A stretch of 64,000 nucleotides of DNA, taken from NCBI GenBank assembly GCA_964627995.1, contig CAZVLN010000005.1, forward strand, positions 35,243 to 99,242, in the 5' to 3' direction. Source of the stretch: JAWLFI01 sp964627995. Its GTDB lineage: Bacteria; Bacteroidota; Bacteroidia; Chitinophagales; Saprospiraceae. The notes below the pieces were generated by a model, which did no database searches, was not told the DNA's origin, and worked only from the letters and a program-made list of their open reading frames with translations. Shown here one piece after another: positions 17,215 through 26,021 of the stretch; the first letter of the stretch is position 1; each line of letters begins with the position of its first letter. Made by a program: the position numbers and the translations under genes.

Positions 17215-17222
17215 CAAATATA
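17215..17222 (-). promoter_or_regulatory. -7 box of the carA-eno transcript
   Basis: TATATTTG on the minus strand, a perfect Bacteroidota -7 box, ends 15 nt before the carA ATG at 17199. No exact -33 TTTG is seen at 19 nt. It fixes the carA start because the longer reading frame would begin upstream of the promoter box. Confidence 0.6.
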
Positions 17223-17439
17223 CTTTGCACAATCTTAAATGAAGAAAACACTGTCAAAATATAGTATAGAAAACTAAAAAACCTTCCGGAATTTGAAAAT
17301 ATTCTAATAAATTGAAAAATAGAACTTGAATTTACAATGATACAGCAGTCTAAGAAAGCTTTGTTTTATAGTTAGAACGAAAGTCGAAAGTAAAGGCCTT
17401 GGAAAGCCTTCCGTAAAAACCTATTGGTTTGACTAATTA
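17223..17439. other. Non-coding spacer between rplQ terminator and carA promoter
   Basis: The carA-rplQ gap is 306 nt. Apart from the carA -7 box and the rplQ terminator, this AT-rich stretch shows no reading frame, tRNA or clear repeat. A short imperfect palindrome around 17392-17412 (AAGGCCTTGGAAAGCCTTCC) is the only visible structure. Confidence 0.6.
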
Positions 17440-17476
17440 CAAAAAACAAATGGGCATGAAGTAATCCATGCCCATT
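17440..17476 (-). terminator. Intrinsic terminator of the ribosomal protein operon
   Basis: On the minus strand AATGGGCATG and CATGCCCATT form a 10-bp perfect stem with an 8-nt loop, followed by TTGTTTTTTG. It lies 30 nt after the rplQ stop and closes the operon that starts at rpsL. Confidence 0.85.
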
Positions 17477-17505
17477 GCTTAAAAATGTTAAAGTATGTTT
17501 GGAAC

Positions 17506-17994
17506 CTACTCTTCTTCTTGATTATCAGCTGCAGAACTAGCTGCTTCATCGTTTGTCTGATTACTAGACGAGCTACCACTACCTCCTCGGCGCGTTCGTC
17601 TGCTACTTGACTGAGCTTCTGCCGGCTGATACACTTCATTAAAATCGACCAATTCAATCATAGCCATCTCAGCTCCATCGCCTTGTCTAAAATCAGTACG
17701 TATAACCCGAGTATAACCGCCAGGTCGATCGCCAACTTTAGCGGCTATAGGACCAAAAAGCTCTATAACTGCCTTCTTGCTTTGCAAATTACTGAAAACG
17801 ACACGGCGAGAATGGGTAGTATTCGTTTTTGATTTCGTTATAAGGGGCTCAATAAATCGACGTAAAGCTTTCGCTTTAGCTAAGGTGGTATTAATTCGCT
17901 TGTGCTCAATCAAAGCGATTGATAAATTACGTAAGAGAGCAACTCTGTGCCCGCGTTTTCTACCGAGATGGTTATTCTTCTTTCCGTGTCTCAT
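17506..17994 (-). CDS. rplQ: 50S ribosomal protein L17
   Basis: 162 residues. Large-subunit protein L17: MRHGKKNNHLGRKRGHRVALLRNL is the family start, and the conserved core runs to about residue 120 (GGYTRVIRTDFRQGDGAEMAMIEL). Residues 125-162 form an extra Ser/Arg- then Glu-rich low-complexity tail absent from the 127-residue E. coli protein. Last gene of the operon, 74 nt after rpoA and followed by a terminator. Confidence 0.96.
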   Translation of the reverse strand: MRHGKKNNHLGRKRGHRVALLRNLSIALIEHKRINTTLAKAKALRRFIEPLITKSKTNTTHSRRVVFSNLQSKKAVIELFGPIAAKVGDRPGGYTRVIRTDFRQGDGAEMAMIELVDFNEVYQPAEAQSSSRRTRRGGSGSSSSNQTNDEAASSAADNQEEE

Positions 17995-18068
17995 AGGTTA
18001 TTAATTTTTGAACTTCGCAACACACAATGGTTATTGCAATTATTTGAAAAAGTTTTTAATCTTTAGTA

Positions 18069-19073
18069 CTAGTCGTTTGACTCAAGTTGGTATTTGGATA
18101 GATCCATACCAAAAGTAAGTCCTTTATTTTGAAGGAGTTCCTCTATTTCTACAAGTGACTTTTTACCAAAATTTCTAAACTTGAGTAATTCATGTGTTTC
18201 GTATTGAACGAGTTCTCCAAGAGTATTAATCTTAGCAGCCTTCAAGCAATTGTAAGCTCGTACTGAAAGATCTAAATCCTCCAAAGGAGTTTTTAATAGT
18301 TTTCGCATATGTAAAATATGCTCATCAACTATATCCTCTTTCTTACTTTCAGAATCTTCAAAAGAAATATTTTCATCAGTAATCAACATGAGATGCTGAA
18401 TAAGAATCCGAGAGGCTTCTTTTATAGCATCTTCTGGATGGACTGTGCCATCTGTGGAAATAGAAATATTTAACTTTTCAAAATCAGTTCGCTGTCCTAC
18501 TCTGGTATTTGAAACCTTGTAAGAAACATTTTTGATTGGAGTATAAATTGCATCTACGGGGATTACTCCTATTGGGGCATCCTTGTCTAAGCTACTATCT
18601 GCGGGAACATATCCACGTCCTTTAGAAACAGTTAATTCGATCTCCAAATTTACAGAAGGTTCCATAGAGCATATTTCCAACTCTGGATTAGTAACTTCAA
18701 ATACATTCGTTGATTCATCGATATCGCTGGCAAGAAATTTCTCTTTTCCTGAAATAGTGAGATATAGCGTTTCGGCATCGCTAGAGTCATCATTTCCATC
18801 AACTCGCTTCATCCGAACCTGTTTAAGGTTGAGGATAATTTCGACAACGTCTTGAACAACACCTTTGATTGTGCTAAATTCATGATCTACCCCAGCAATA
18901 CGTACAGCAGAAATCGAATAACCCTCAAGTGAGGAAAGTAACACCCGACGTAATGAATTCCCTACAGTCTGGCCGAAACCCGGCTCTAGAGGTTTGAACT
19001 CAAATTGACCTTGAAATTCGTCCGCCTTTTGTAAAACAATTTTTTCTGGCTTTTGAAAGCTAAGTAAATTCAT
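18069..19073 (-). CDS. rpoA: RNA polymerase alpha subunit
   Basis: 334 residues. It assembles the RNA polymerase core. The N-terminal dimerization domain shows FEFKPLEPGFGQTVGNSLRRVLLSSLEG. The C-terminal domain (about 255-334) shows LDLSVRAYNCLKAAKINTLGEL and FGKKSLVEIEELL, the DNA/activator-binding helix-hairpin fold. Placed between rpsD and rplQ as in the classical alpha operon. Confidence 0.97.
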   Translation of the reverse strand: MNLLSFQKPEKIVLQKADEFQGQFEFKPLEPGFGQTVGNSLRRVLLSSLEGYSISAVRIAGVDHEFSTIKGVVQDVVEIILNLKQVRMKRVDGNDDSSDAETLYLTISGKEKFLASDIDESTNVFEVTNPELEICSMEPSVNLEIELTVSKGRGYVPADSSLDKDAPIGVIPVDAIYTPIKNVSYKVSNTRVGQRTDFEKLNISISTDGTVHPEDAIKEASRILIQHLMLITDENISFEDSESKKEDIVDEHILHMRKLLKTPLEDLDLSVRAYNCLKAAKINTLGELVQYETHELLKFRNFGKKSLVEIEELLQNKGLTFGMDLSKYQLESND

Positions 19074-19143
19074 AGAGATATTTATTCAGGCTATTAAAAG
19101 ATAGATAACAATTTAGTTATCCATTATATTTAAGATCTATATA

Positions 19144-19755
19144 CTATTTAGAGTATAATTCGACGATCAACTGCTCATTGATCTTTTCGGGAATGGCTTC
19201 TCTTTCAGGATAGGCAATAAGTTTACCTTCCATTTTGTCGGGATTCCACTCTAACCAATTAAATTTCCTTACATCGGACTTGGCACCAATCGAGTTTTGA
19301 ACTACTTCAAGACCTCGGCTTTTACCACGAACAGAAATAATATCATCAGCGCGTAATGACAAAGATGGAATATTGGACACTACACCATTAACGGCGATGT
19401 GCTTATGAGTAACCAACTGTCTGGCAGCTCGCCGCGTTGGAGCAATTCCCAATCTGAAAACTGTATTATCAAGACGGGCTTCAAGCAATTGAAGAAGTAC
19501 CTCACCAGTAACACCTTTTCTTCTATTCGCCTCTTCAAAAAGATTGCGAAACTGACGCTCCAAAACACCATATGTGTATTTGGCCTTTTGCTTCTCCATC
19601 AACTGAAGAGCATAATCTGATTTTTGTCTTCTTCGTTTGTTATTCCCATGCTGTCCAGGAGGGAATTTCCGACGCTCGTAATAACGGTCAAAGCCATAAA
19701 TGGCTTCACCGAATGCTCTTGCTTTTTTGGTTTTTGGACCTGTATATCTTGCCAT
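19144..19755 (-). CDS. rpsD: 30S ribosomal protein S4
   Basis: 203 residues. 16S rRNA-binding assembly protein. Visible parts are MARYTGPKTKKARAFGE, the KKRRRQKSDYALQLMEKQK stretch, and the S4 RNA-binding domain RLDNTVFRLGIAPTRRAARQLVTHKHIAVNG. No zinc-binding cysteines occur at the N-terminus (C-minus form). Part of the alpha block between rpsK and rpoA. Confidence 0.97.
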   Translation of the reverse strand: MARYTGPKTKKARAFGEAIYGFDRYYERRKFPPGQHGNNKRRRQKSDYALQLMEKQKAKYTYGVLERQFRNLFEEANRRKGVTGEVLLQLLEARLDNTVFRLGIAPTRRAARQLVTHKHIAVNGVVSNIPSLSLRADDIISVRGKSRGLEVVQNSIGAKSDVRKFNWLEWNPDKMEGKLIAYPEREAIPEKINEQLIVELYSK

Positions 19756-19801
19756 AGAACTGTTCTATTTATATATTCTAAGTATTCTTTTAACGCTGTA
19801 A

Positions 19802-20200
19802 TTAAACGCGTCTCTTCTTGGGTGGGCGACATCCATTGTGCGGAATGGGTGTAACATCTTTAATTTTGCGAACCTTAATTCCCGCATTATCAATAGCGCG
19901 AATCGCGGATTCTCTTCCTGCTCCGGGCCCCTTAACATATACTTCACAATGTTTCAAACCTAATGAAGCAGCTTCCTCGGCAGCTTGCGTAGCAGCAATT
20001 TGCGCTGCATACGGCGTATTCTTTTTAGAGCCTCTAAATCCTGATTTACCTGCAGTACCCCAAGAAATAACTTGCCCTTGATCATTAGTCAACGTAATAA
20101 TAATATTATTAAAGGTCGCTTGAATATAGGCATATCCTTTTGCTCCTATCTTCACATTTTTACGCGACTTCTTGCTTGACTTTCCTTTTGCCTTTGCCAT
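19802..20200 (-). CDS. rpsK: 30S ribosomal protein S11
   Basis: 132 residues. Platform protein of the small subunit. Conserved TFNNIIITLTNDQGQVISW, GFRGSKKNTPYAAQ, and the C-terminal DVTPIPHNGCRPPKKRRV. It follows rpsM by 12 nt within the alpha block. Confidence 0.97.
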   Translation of the reverse strand: MAKAKGKSSKKSRKNVKIGAKGYAYIQATFNNIIITLTNDQGQVISWGTAGKSGFRGSKKNTPYAAQIAATQAAEEAASLGLKHCEVYVKGPGAGRESAIRAIDNAGIKVRKIKDVTPIPHNGCRPPKKRRV

Positions 20201-20212
20201 ATCCCTATTATA

Positions 20213-20590
20213 TTATTTAGTAACTTTCTTCTTATTTGCAACGGTTTTCTTCCGTCCTTTTCTCGTTCGGGCATTTGTTCGAGTTCTTTGTCCTCTCACA
20301 GGCAACCCTTTTCGATGCCGCAGACCTCTGTAGCAAGCAATATCCATCAATCTTTTGATGTTTTGCTGCACCTCACCGCGCAACTGTCCTTCTACGGTGT
20401 AATCTTCATTAATAATACGCGCTATGGCGTTAATATTATCATCAGACCAATCCTGAACCTTAACATCTTCATCGATATTAGCGCGCTCAAGAATGTCTTT
20501 AGCCGAAGAATTTCCGATTCCAAAAATATAAGTCAAACCTATAACACCTCTCTTATCTCGAGGCAAATCTACACCAACAATACGTGCCAT
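20213..20590 (-). CDS. rpsM: 30S ribosomal protein S13
   Basis: 125 residues. Head protein contacting tRNA and the 50S bridge. Conserved MARIVGVDLPRDKRGVIGLT with GIG, the helix-two-turn-helix region, and the C-terminal LPVRGQRTRTNARTRKG. It follows rpmJ by 11 nt. Confidence 0.97.
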   Translation of the reverse strand: MARIVGVDLPRDKRGVIGLTYIFGIGNSSAKDILERANIDEDVKVQDWSDDNINAIARIINEDYTVEGQLRGEVQQNIKRLMDIACYRGLRHRKGLPVRGQRTRTNARTRKGRKKTVANKKKVTK

Positions 20591-20601
20591 ACTTTAGTAT
20601 T

Positions 20602-20718
20602 TTATCCCTGACGCTGCTTAAAGCGCGGGTTTTTCTTATTAATAACGTACAACCTACCTTTTCGTCTAACAATCTTACAATCTGAAGACCGTTTCTTAAT
20701 AGATGCTTTTACTTTCAT
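20602..20718 (-). CDS. rpmJ: 50S ribosomal protein L36 (zinc-free form)
   Basis: 38 residues, too short for most automated ORF scans. Start ATG complement at 20716-20718, stop complement at 20602-20604. The protein begins MKVKASIKKRSSDCKIVRR and ends NPRFKQRQG. In the zinc-binding form four ligands (C11, C14, C27, H33) hold a metal; here only Cys14 remains and the others are Ser, Asn and Phe, so it is a C-minus L36. It sits between infA and rpsM as expected. Confidence 0.93.
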   Translation of the reverse strand: MKVKASIKKRSSDCKIVRRKGRLYVINKKNPRFKQRQG

Positions 20719-20728
20719 AACTACGTTT

Positions 20729-20947
20729 TTATTTGTAACGATAAGTAATTCGACCTCGAGTCAGATCATAAGGAGACATTTCTACAGCTACTTTATCGCC
20801 TGGTAAAATCCGAATGTAATTCATCCTCATCTTCCCAGAGATCGTAGCTATAACCTCATGATCATTCTCTAATCGCACACGAAACATTGCATTAGACAAT
20901 GCTTCTTCAATTACTCCATCTTGTTTAATTACATCTTGCTTTGCCAT
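20729..20947 (-). CDS. infA: Translation initiation factor IF-1
   Basis: 72 residues, the usual size, forming a single OB fold. Conserved MAKQDVIKQDGVIEEALSNA, FRVRLENDHEV, GKMRMNYIRILPGDKVAVEMSPYDL and the final RGRITYRYK. It blocks the 30S A site during initiation. Located between map and rpmJ. Confidence 0.97.
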   Translation of the reverse strand: MAKQDVIKQDGVIEEALSNAMFRVRLENDHEVIATISGKMRMNYIRILPGDKVAVEMSPYDLTRGRITYRYK

Positions 20948-20979
20948 CCTGTAATTTTGAAGTGCAAATATGAGCTTTT

Positions 20980-21780
20980 TTACCCAACTTGCATAATATA
21001 ATCATTCTTTTTTATGGCCTGATCTATAATGTCGTGATTAGACAGTATATCGGGCCCTCTTCTTGTAATATGAACTGAATGCTCATAATGTGCAGAGACC
21101 TTGCGATCTTTTGTTGTCACCGTCCAACCATCCTTATGATATTTAATACGTCTTGTTCCTAAATTCACCATAGGTTCAATAGCTAATACCATTCCCTCTT
21201 TTAGACGTTGGCCTTTTCCTCTTCGGCCGAAATTAGGTACCTCTGGAGGTTCGTGTAAATTACGTCCTACTCCATGACCTACAAGCTCACGAACAACGCC
21301 ATACCCGTGAAGACGTTCAGCATAATTTTGTATGGCATAGCTAATATCACCTACTTTGTTACCGACTCGAGCTGCTTGAATTCCTAAGTTCAAGGATTCT
21401 CGGGTAACTTTACATAACTTAACTGCAGCTGGATCTACATCCCCCAATAAAAATGTAAAGGCAGCATCCCCATAAAACCCATTTTTTAATACCCCACAAT
21501 CAAATGAAATAACGTCACCTTCTTTAAAAGGATTGTCATTAGGAATACCATGGACGACTTGTTCGTTAGGAGATATACATAATGTAGCTGGGAAATTTTG
21601 ATAGCCTTTAAAGCCAGGTTCTGCCTGATGATCTCTTATAAAGGATTCTGCTAATCGATCTAATTCCTTACCCGTAACACCAGGTTTTAATTCCTTTGCT
21701 ATTAAGGCATGGGTTTCACACACAAGTGTGTTACATTCCCTCATTAATTCAACTTCCGCAGGGGTTTTAAAAAAAACCAT
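20980..21780 (-). CDS. map: Methionine aminopeptidase, type I
   Basis: 266 residues. It removes the initiator methionine from nascent proteins. The five metal ligands can be placed: FDCGVLKNGFYGDAAFTF (two Asp), ELVGHGVGRNLHEPP (His), LAIEPMVNLG (Glu) and SAHYEHSVHITRRG (Glu region). Located between secY and infA, the usual place in Bacteroidota; adk is absent from the operon. Confidence 0.96.
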   Translation of the reverse strand: MVFFKTPAEVELMRECNTLVCETHALIAKELKPGVTGKELDRLAESFIRDHQAEPGFKGYQNFPATLCISPNEQVVHGIPNDNPFKEGDVISFDCGVLKNGFYGDAAFTFLLGDVDPAAVKLCKVTRESLNLGIQAARVGNKVGDISYAIQNYAERLHGYGVVRELVGHGVGRNLHEPPEVPNFGRRGKGQRLKEGMVLAIEPMVNLGTRRIKYHKDGWTVTTKDRKVSAHYEHSVHITRRGPDILSNHDIIDQAIKKNDYIMQVG

Positions 21781-21794
21781 TTAAAAGATCTTTT

Positions 21795-23168
21795 TTACAT
21801 GTTTGCCCCAATGCCTTGCATTCGACTAGATCGTCCTTTTAATTTACCACTTTGAACTAAGCCATCGTATTTACGCATCAACAAATAGCTTTCAATTTGC
21901 TGCAATGTGTCAAGGACAACTCCGACGAGAATTAGTAAAGACGTTCCGCCGAAGAACAATGCAAAAGCAGCATTTACGCCAAAAAATACTGCGACGGCCG
22001 GAATAATTGAGATAATACCCAAAAAGATAGAGCCAGGCAATGTGATACGTGTCAGTACAGTATCAATAAAGTCCTGTGTGGGTTTTCCTGGTTTAACGCC
22101 TGGAATAAAAGAATTTTGACGCTTAAGATATTCTGCATACTGCTTTGGATTAACCAACAAGGCCGTATATACATATGTAAATAAAACAATTAACCCAAAA
22201 TATATGATATTATAGGGCAATGAAAATGGATCAGAAAGTGATCGCATTATACCCGTTTGAGCAATGCCCTCTTCCCCTCCCGCAAAATAAGTTGCGACAG
22301 TCATAGGCAAAAACATAAGAGCCTGAGCAAAAATGATTGGCATAACTCCAGATGCATTTACCTTTAGAGGAATATAATCACGAACACCAGCTGAAGGCAT
22401 GGCAGTATTTCCACGTCCTACCATTCGCTTTGCGAATTGGATGGGTATACGACGAACTCCCTGAACAATTAAAACTGTAGCCATGACCACGAAGAACAAA
22501 AGTGCCAACTCAAAAATGAACAACAATAAACCATTGGATTCCCATTGACTTTGAAATTCAAAAATGAACGCTGAAGGTAAGGATGCTATAATTCCGATCA
22601 TGATAAGTAATGAAATTCCATTACCTATACCTTTATCGGTAATTTTCTCACCCAACCACATAGCCAATACCGTTCCCGCAGTAAGTATGATGACATTAGA
22701 TATCCAAAATATACCCTCGGGCACACTTGGATCAATCGCACCGTACGACTTAATTAGAGTAAGGTACCCGCCTGACTGAACTAAACATATCAGCACAGTT
22801 AAACCTCTGGTAATCTGAGTTAATTTCTTTCGTCCACTTTCTCCTTCTTTTTGCTGTAACTTTTGAAAATAAGGTACTGCAAAACCCAGAAGCTGAACAA
22901 TAATTGAAGCCGTAATATATGGCATAATACCTAATGCGAATACAGCAGCATTATTGAATGCTCCTCCTGTGAATATATTAATCAAACCTAAAAGGTCATT
23001 AGCACTTCTATTTGCTACGGCCGACTCCAATACAGAAGGAACAACTCCTGGAAGAATCACATAGGATCCAAATCGGAAAACCAACAATAAAAGAAGCGTA
23101 AATAAAATACGGTTCTTCAATTCCTTGATTTTCCATATATTTTTTAGAGTATCAATCAGCTTCTTCAT
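21795..23168 (-). CDS. secY: Protein translocase subunit SecY
   Basis: 457 residues with about ten membrane spans. It forms the protein-conducting channel for Sec export, the route by which type IX cargo and lipoproteins reach the periplasm. Marks are the N-terminal ELKNRILFTLLLLLVFRFG, GIMPYITASIIVQLL, the GNGISLLIMIGI segment and PGVKPGKPTQDFID in the last cytoplasmic loop. Follows rplO by 9 nt. Confidence 0.97.
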   Translation of the reverse strand: MKKLIDTLKNIWKIKELKNRILFTLLLLLVFRFGSYVILPGVVPSVLESAVANRSANDLLGLINIFTGGAFNNAAVFALGIMPYITASIIVQLLGFAVPYFQKLQQKEGESGRKKLTQITRGLTVLICLVQSGGYLTLIKSYGAIDPSVPEGIFWISNVIILTAGTVLAMWLGEKITDKGIGNGISLLIMIGIIASLPSAFIFEFQSQWESNGLLLFIFELALLFFVVMATVLIVQGVRRIPIQFAKRMVGRGNTAMPSAGVRDYIPLKVNASGVMPIIFAQALMFLPMTVATYFAGGEEGIAQTGIMRSLSDPFSLPYNIIYFGLIVLFTYVYTALLVNPKQYAEYLKRQNSFIPGVKPGKPTQDFIDTVLTRITLPGSIFLGIISIIPAVAVFFGVNAAFALFFGGTSLLILVGVVLDTLQQIESYLLMRKYDGLVQSGKLKGRSSRMQGIGANM

Positions 23169-23177
23169 TCGAATTAA

Positions 23178-23627
23178 TTACTTTAGGAGGGTAACCTCTC
23201 CTCCTTGATTTTCAATTGCTTCTTTCGCACCAGATGAGATAGCATGAGCTGATATCTTTATCTTAGATTTCAACTCACCCCTACCTAAAATTTTAATTTT
23301 TACATTCTTTCTCAAGATTCTTCGTTCTCTGAGAAAATCTTCATCGAGCGTATCTGTGTTATATTTCTCAGCATACATCTGAATATGATCCAAGTTTAGT
23401 GGATAATATTCAACTCGATTCCTGTTATTAAAACCAAATTTAGGTAGACGCATTTGTAAAGGAGTTTGTCCCCCCTCAAAATTAGCCCGTCTTTTAGACC
23501 CTGATCTTGACAAATAACCATTATGTCCTCGACCAGAGGTACGTCCTTTACCCGCAGCTACACCGCGACCTACTCTCTTTCTATTTTTTACCGAACCCTT
23601 GGCGGGTTTAAGGTTATGTAGTTCCAT
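23178..23627 (-). CDS. rplO: 50S ribosomal protein L15
   Basis: 149 residues. Assembly protein of the large subunit. N-terminal MELHNLKPAKGSVKNRKRVGRG, then GKGRTSGRGHNGYLSRSG and GGQTPLQMRLPKFGF; a C-terminal globular part ends GGEVTLLK. Between rpmD and secY. Confidence 0.97.
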   Translation of the reverse strand: MELHNLKPAKGSVKNRKRVGRGVAAGKGRTSGRGHNGYLSRSGSKRRANFEGGQTPLQMRLPKFGFNNRNRVEYYPLNLDHIQMYAEKYNTDTLDEDFLRERRILRKNVKIKILGRGELKSKIKISAHAISSGAKEAIENQGGEVTLLK

Positions 23628-23644
23628 GATTGACTATAATTTTT

Positions 23645-23824
23645 TTATACCTTCTCAATAGTGATGAGATGGTTAATTTTTGAAATCATACCCTCAATAG
23701 CAGGAGATAGTTCCTTCTCAATAGAGTGATTCATTTTCCTGAGCCCTAACGCATGAAGCGTGGCTTTCTGCCGCTTAGTTCTATCGATAGAACTTTTAAC
23801 TTGAGTGATTCGTACCTTTTCCAT
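23645..23824 (-). CDS. rpmD: 50S ribosomal protein L30
   Basis: 59 residues from ATG at 23824 (MEKVRITQVKSSID), matching the family's usual 58-62. A longer in-frame reading from 23890 would run into rpsE and is not supported by the family. Conserved TKRQKATLHALGLRKMN follows. It lies 16 nt after rpsE. Confidence 0.95.
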   Translation of the reverse strand: MEKVRITQVKSSIDRTKRQKATLHALGLRKMNHSIEKELSPAIEGMISKINHLITIEKV

Positions 23825-23840
23825 ATCAGATTTAGTTAAA

Positions 23841-24356
23841 CTATCCGTTAAACACTTTATCCATAGAGATGCCACGTGTTTTTGCAACATCCATAGGCGA
23901 ACGTAATTTCAACAAAGCATCAATGGTAGCTTTGATAACGTTATGAGGATTTGAAGAGCCCTGAGACTTCGCCAAAACATTTTGAACACCAGCAATTTCT
24001 AAAACTGCACGCATTGATCCTCCTGCAATAACTCCCGTACCATCAGATGCCGGCTTTATAAGAACTTTTCCAGCTCCATATTTACCTTTTTGCTCATGAG
24101 GTATTGTCCCCTTGTGCAAAGGAAAACGAACGAGATTTTTCTTAGCATCGTCAATAGCCTTTCCTATTGTCTCAGCAACATCTTTTGCCTTTCCCAGGCC
24201 ATAACCCACTGTTCCATTGCCATCGCCAACTACAGCTAATGCTGAAAAACTAAACGTACGGCCACCTTTTGTAACTTTCGCCACACGGTTTAGAGAAACT
24301 AATTTCTCCTCTAATTCTGTCTCAGATGGCTTGATATTTTGTCTTTTTTTCGACAT
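23841..24356 (-). CDS. rpsE: 30S ribosomal protein S5
   Basis: 171 residues. Decoding-fidelity protein of the small subunit. N-terminal double-stranded RNA-binding part (EEKLVSLNRVAKVTKGGRTFSFSA) and the following GDGNGTVGYGLGKA and RAVLEIAGVQNVLAKSQGSSNPHN. Located between rplR and rpmD. Confidence 0.97.
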   Translation of the reverse strand: MSKKRQNIKPSETELEEKLVSLNRVAKVTKGGRTFSFSALAVVGDGNGTVGYGLGKAKDVAETIGKAIDDAKKNLVRFPLHKGTIPHEQKGKYGAGKVLIKPASDGTGVIAGGSMRAVLEIAGVQNVLAKSQGSSNPHNVIKATIDALLKLRSPMDVAKTRGISMDKVFNG

Positions 24357-24367
24357 ATCTTTAATTT

Positions 24368-24718
24368 TTAAAATTTAAGTCCCCCTTCTCGAGCACCTTC
24401 GGCAAGTGACTTCACCCGTCCGTGATATAAATATCCACCTCGATCAAAAACTACTTTTTCAACATTACTCTCTTTAGCTTTTTCAGCTATAAGTTTTCCT
24501 ACTTCTTTGGCTTGATCGGATTTTGTTCCCTCATTGATCGTTAAGCTATTCGCAGAAGCTATCGTATGATGCTCTGTATCATCTATGATCTGAGCATATA
24601 TTGCTTTGTTACTGCGATACACATTCAATCTAGGTCGTTCTGCAGTCCCAGTAATTGATGAACGCACGCGCCAATGTATCTTTTTTCTCCGGTGACTTTT
24701 TCGCTGATTCTTATCCAT
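24368..24718 (-). CDS. rplR: 50S ribosomal protein L18
   Basis: 116 residues. 5S rRNA-binding protein. Conserved RPRLNVYRSNKAIYAQIIDD, KEVGKLIAEKAKE and the C-terminal FDRGGYLYHGRVKSLAEGAREGGL. Follows rplF by 26 nt in the spc block. Confidence 0.97.
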   Translation of the reverse strand: MDKNQRKSHRRKKIHWRVRSSITGTAERPRLNVYRSNKAIYAQIIDDTEHHTIASANSLTINEGTKSDQAKEVGKLIAEKAKESNVEKVVFDRGGYLYHGRVKSLAEGAREGGLKF

Positions 24719-24744
24719 AAGTACGCTACCTTTAAAGTACTAAA

Positions 24745-25299
24745 TTATTTTGCAGCAGCTTTTCCTGCTTTTCTTCGAATATACTCTCCCATGTATCTAA
24801 CACCTTTCCCTTTGTATGGCTCTGGTTTTCTGAAAGAACGTATTTTTGCAGCAACCTGACCCAAAAGCTGGTTGTCAATAGATTCTAAACTAACAAGGGG
24901 ATTTTTTCCTTTTTCAGTTTTTGTTTCTACAGAAACCTCCTGAGGAATCGCAAAATAAATTGGGTGAGAATATCCCAAACTCAATTCCAACAAATTTCCA
25001 CTGTTAGAAGCACGATAACCTACACCAACAAGTTCTAACTCCTTTTTAAAACCAGAAGTTACACCTAAAACCATATTGTTCAGTATCGAACGATACATTC
25101 CGTGTAGTGATTTATGGCGTTTCTGCTCAGTAGCCCGTTGCAAAGAAAGCTCTCCATCCTTAATATCAACAGTTATAGCAGGATCAAAACGATGAGATAA
25201 TTCACCTTTTGGCCCTTTAACAGTTACTTCGTTCCCTTTAGAAACCGAAATTTCTACTTTATCGGGAATTGATATCGGTGCATTTCCAATTCTAGACAT
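24745..25299 (-). CDS. rplF: 50S ribosomal protein L6
   Basis: 184 residues. Binds 23S rRNA near the GTPase-associated site. Two repeated L6 folds; MSRIGNAPISIPDKVEISV at the start and the signature PEPYKGKGVRYMGEYIRRKAGK at the end. Between rpsH and rplR. Confidence 0.97.
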   Translation of the reverse strand: MSRIGNAPISIPDKVEISVSKGNEVTVKGPKGELSHRFDPAITVDIKDGELSLQRATEQKRHKSLHGMYRSILNNMVLGVTSGFKKELELVGVGYRASNSGNLLELSLGYSHPIYFAIPQEVSVETKTEKGKNPLVSLESIDNQLLGQVAAKIRSFRKPEPYKGKGVRYMGEYIRRKAGKAAAK

Positions 25300-25323
25300 C
25301 TCTATAAATTTATTATCGTGTTA

Positions 25324-25725
25324 TCAGTTGATTGAACAAAGGACTTCACCTCCTACGTTCATTTTTCTCGCCTCTTTATCTGTCACAATCCCTTTTGATG
25401 TTGAGATTATAGCAACACCTAAACCATTCTTCACTCTGGGTATGTCCCCTGCTGCGGCAAAATACCGCAAACCGGGCTTACTTAATCGCTTCATCTCCCG
25501 AATCACAGGCTCCTGAGAGTTAGGTTCGTATTTCAGTGCGATCTTGATAATACCTTGCTTATCATCTTCGATAAACTTATACCGATGAATGAAGCCTTGT
25601 TCATACAAGATTTCAGTCAATCGCTTTTTCATATTTGAAGCAGGAATATTAACAATACGGTGTTTTGCCATTTGGGCATTACGAATCCGAGTTAAGAAAT
25701 CTGCTATAGGGTCATTCATTGCCAT
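25324..25725 (-). CDS. rpsH: 30S ribosomal protein S8
   Basis: 133 residues. 16S rRNA central-domain assembly protein and, in several bacteria, translational regulator of the spc block. N-terminal NDPIADFLTRIRNAQMA and C-terminal STSKGIVTDKEARKMNVGGEVLC. Located between rpsN and rplF. Confidence 0.97.
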   Translation of the reverse strand: MAMNDPIADFLTRIRNAQMAKHRIVNIPASNMKKRLTEILYEQGFIHRYKFIEDDKQGIIKIALKYEPNSQEPVIREMKRLSKPGLRYFAAAGDIPRVKNGLGVAIISTSKGIVTDKEARKMNVGGEVLCSIN

Positions 25726-25748
25726 AACTATACCTTCTGCTTATTAAA

Positions 25749-26018
25749 CTACCAACTTGCTTTTGTGATACCTGGAATTTCTCCATTTAATGCCATCTCG
25801 CGAAATTTAACTCTACATAGACCAAATTTACGCATATAACCTTTAGGACGTCCAGTCAATCTACAACGATTGTGCAGACGAACTTTGGAGGAATTTTTAG
25901 GAAGTTTATCCAATTCATCGTAGCGCCCTTCTTCTTTAAGCTTCTTTCTTAAATCGGCATATTTCGCTACCATTTTTTGACGTTTCTCTTCTCTAGCTAT
26001 AAGTGACTTCCGAGCCAT
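25749..26018 (-). CDS. rpsN: 30S ribosomal protein S14 (zinc-free form)
   Basis: 89 residues, the long C-minus type without CxxC zinc motifs. MARKSLIAREEKRQKMVAKY starts it; NRCRLTGRPKGYMRKFGLCR and the final GEIPGITKASW are conserved. It sits only 3 nt after rplE. Confidence 0.96.
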   Translation of the reverse strand: MARKSLIAREEKRQKMVAKYADLRKKLKEEGRYDELDKLPKNSSKVRLHNRCRLTGRPKGYMRKFGLCRVKFREMALNGEIPGITKASW

Positions 26019-26021
26019 ATC

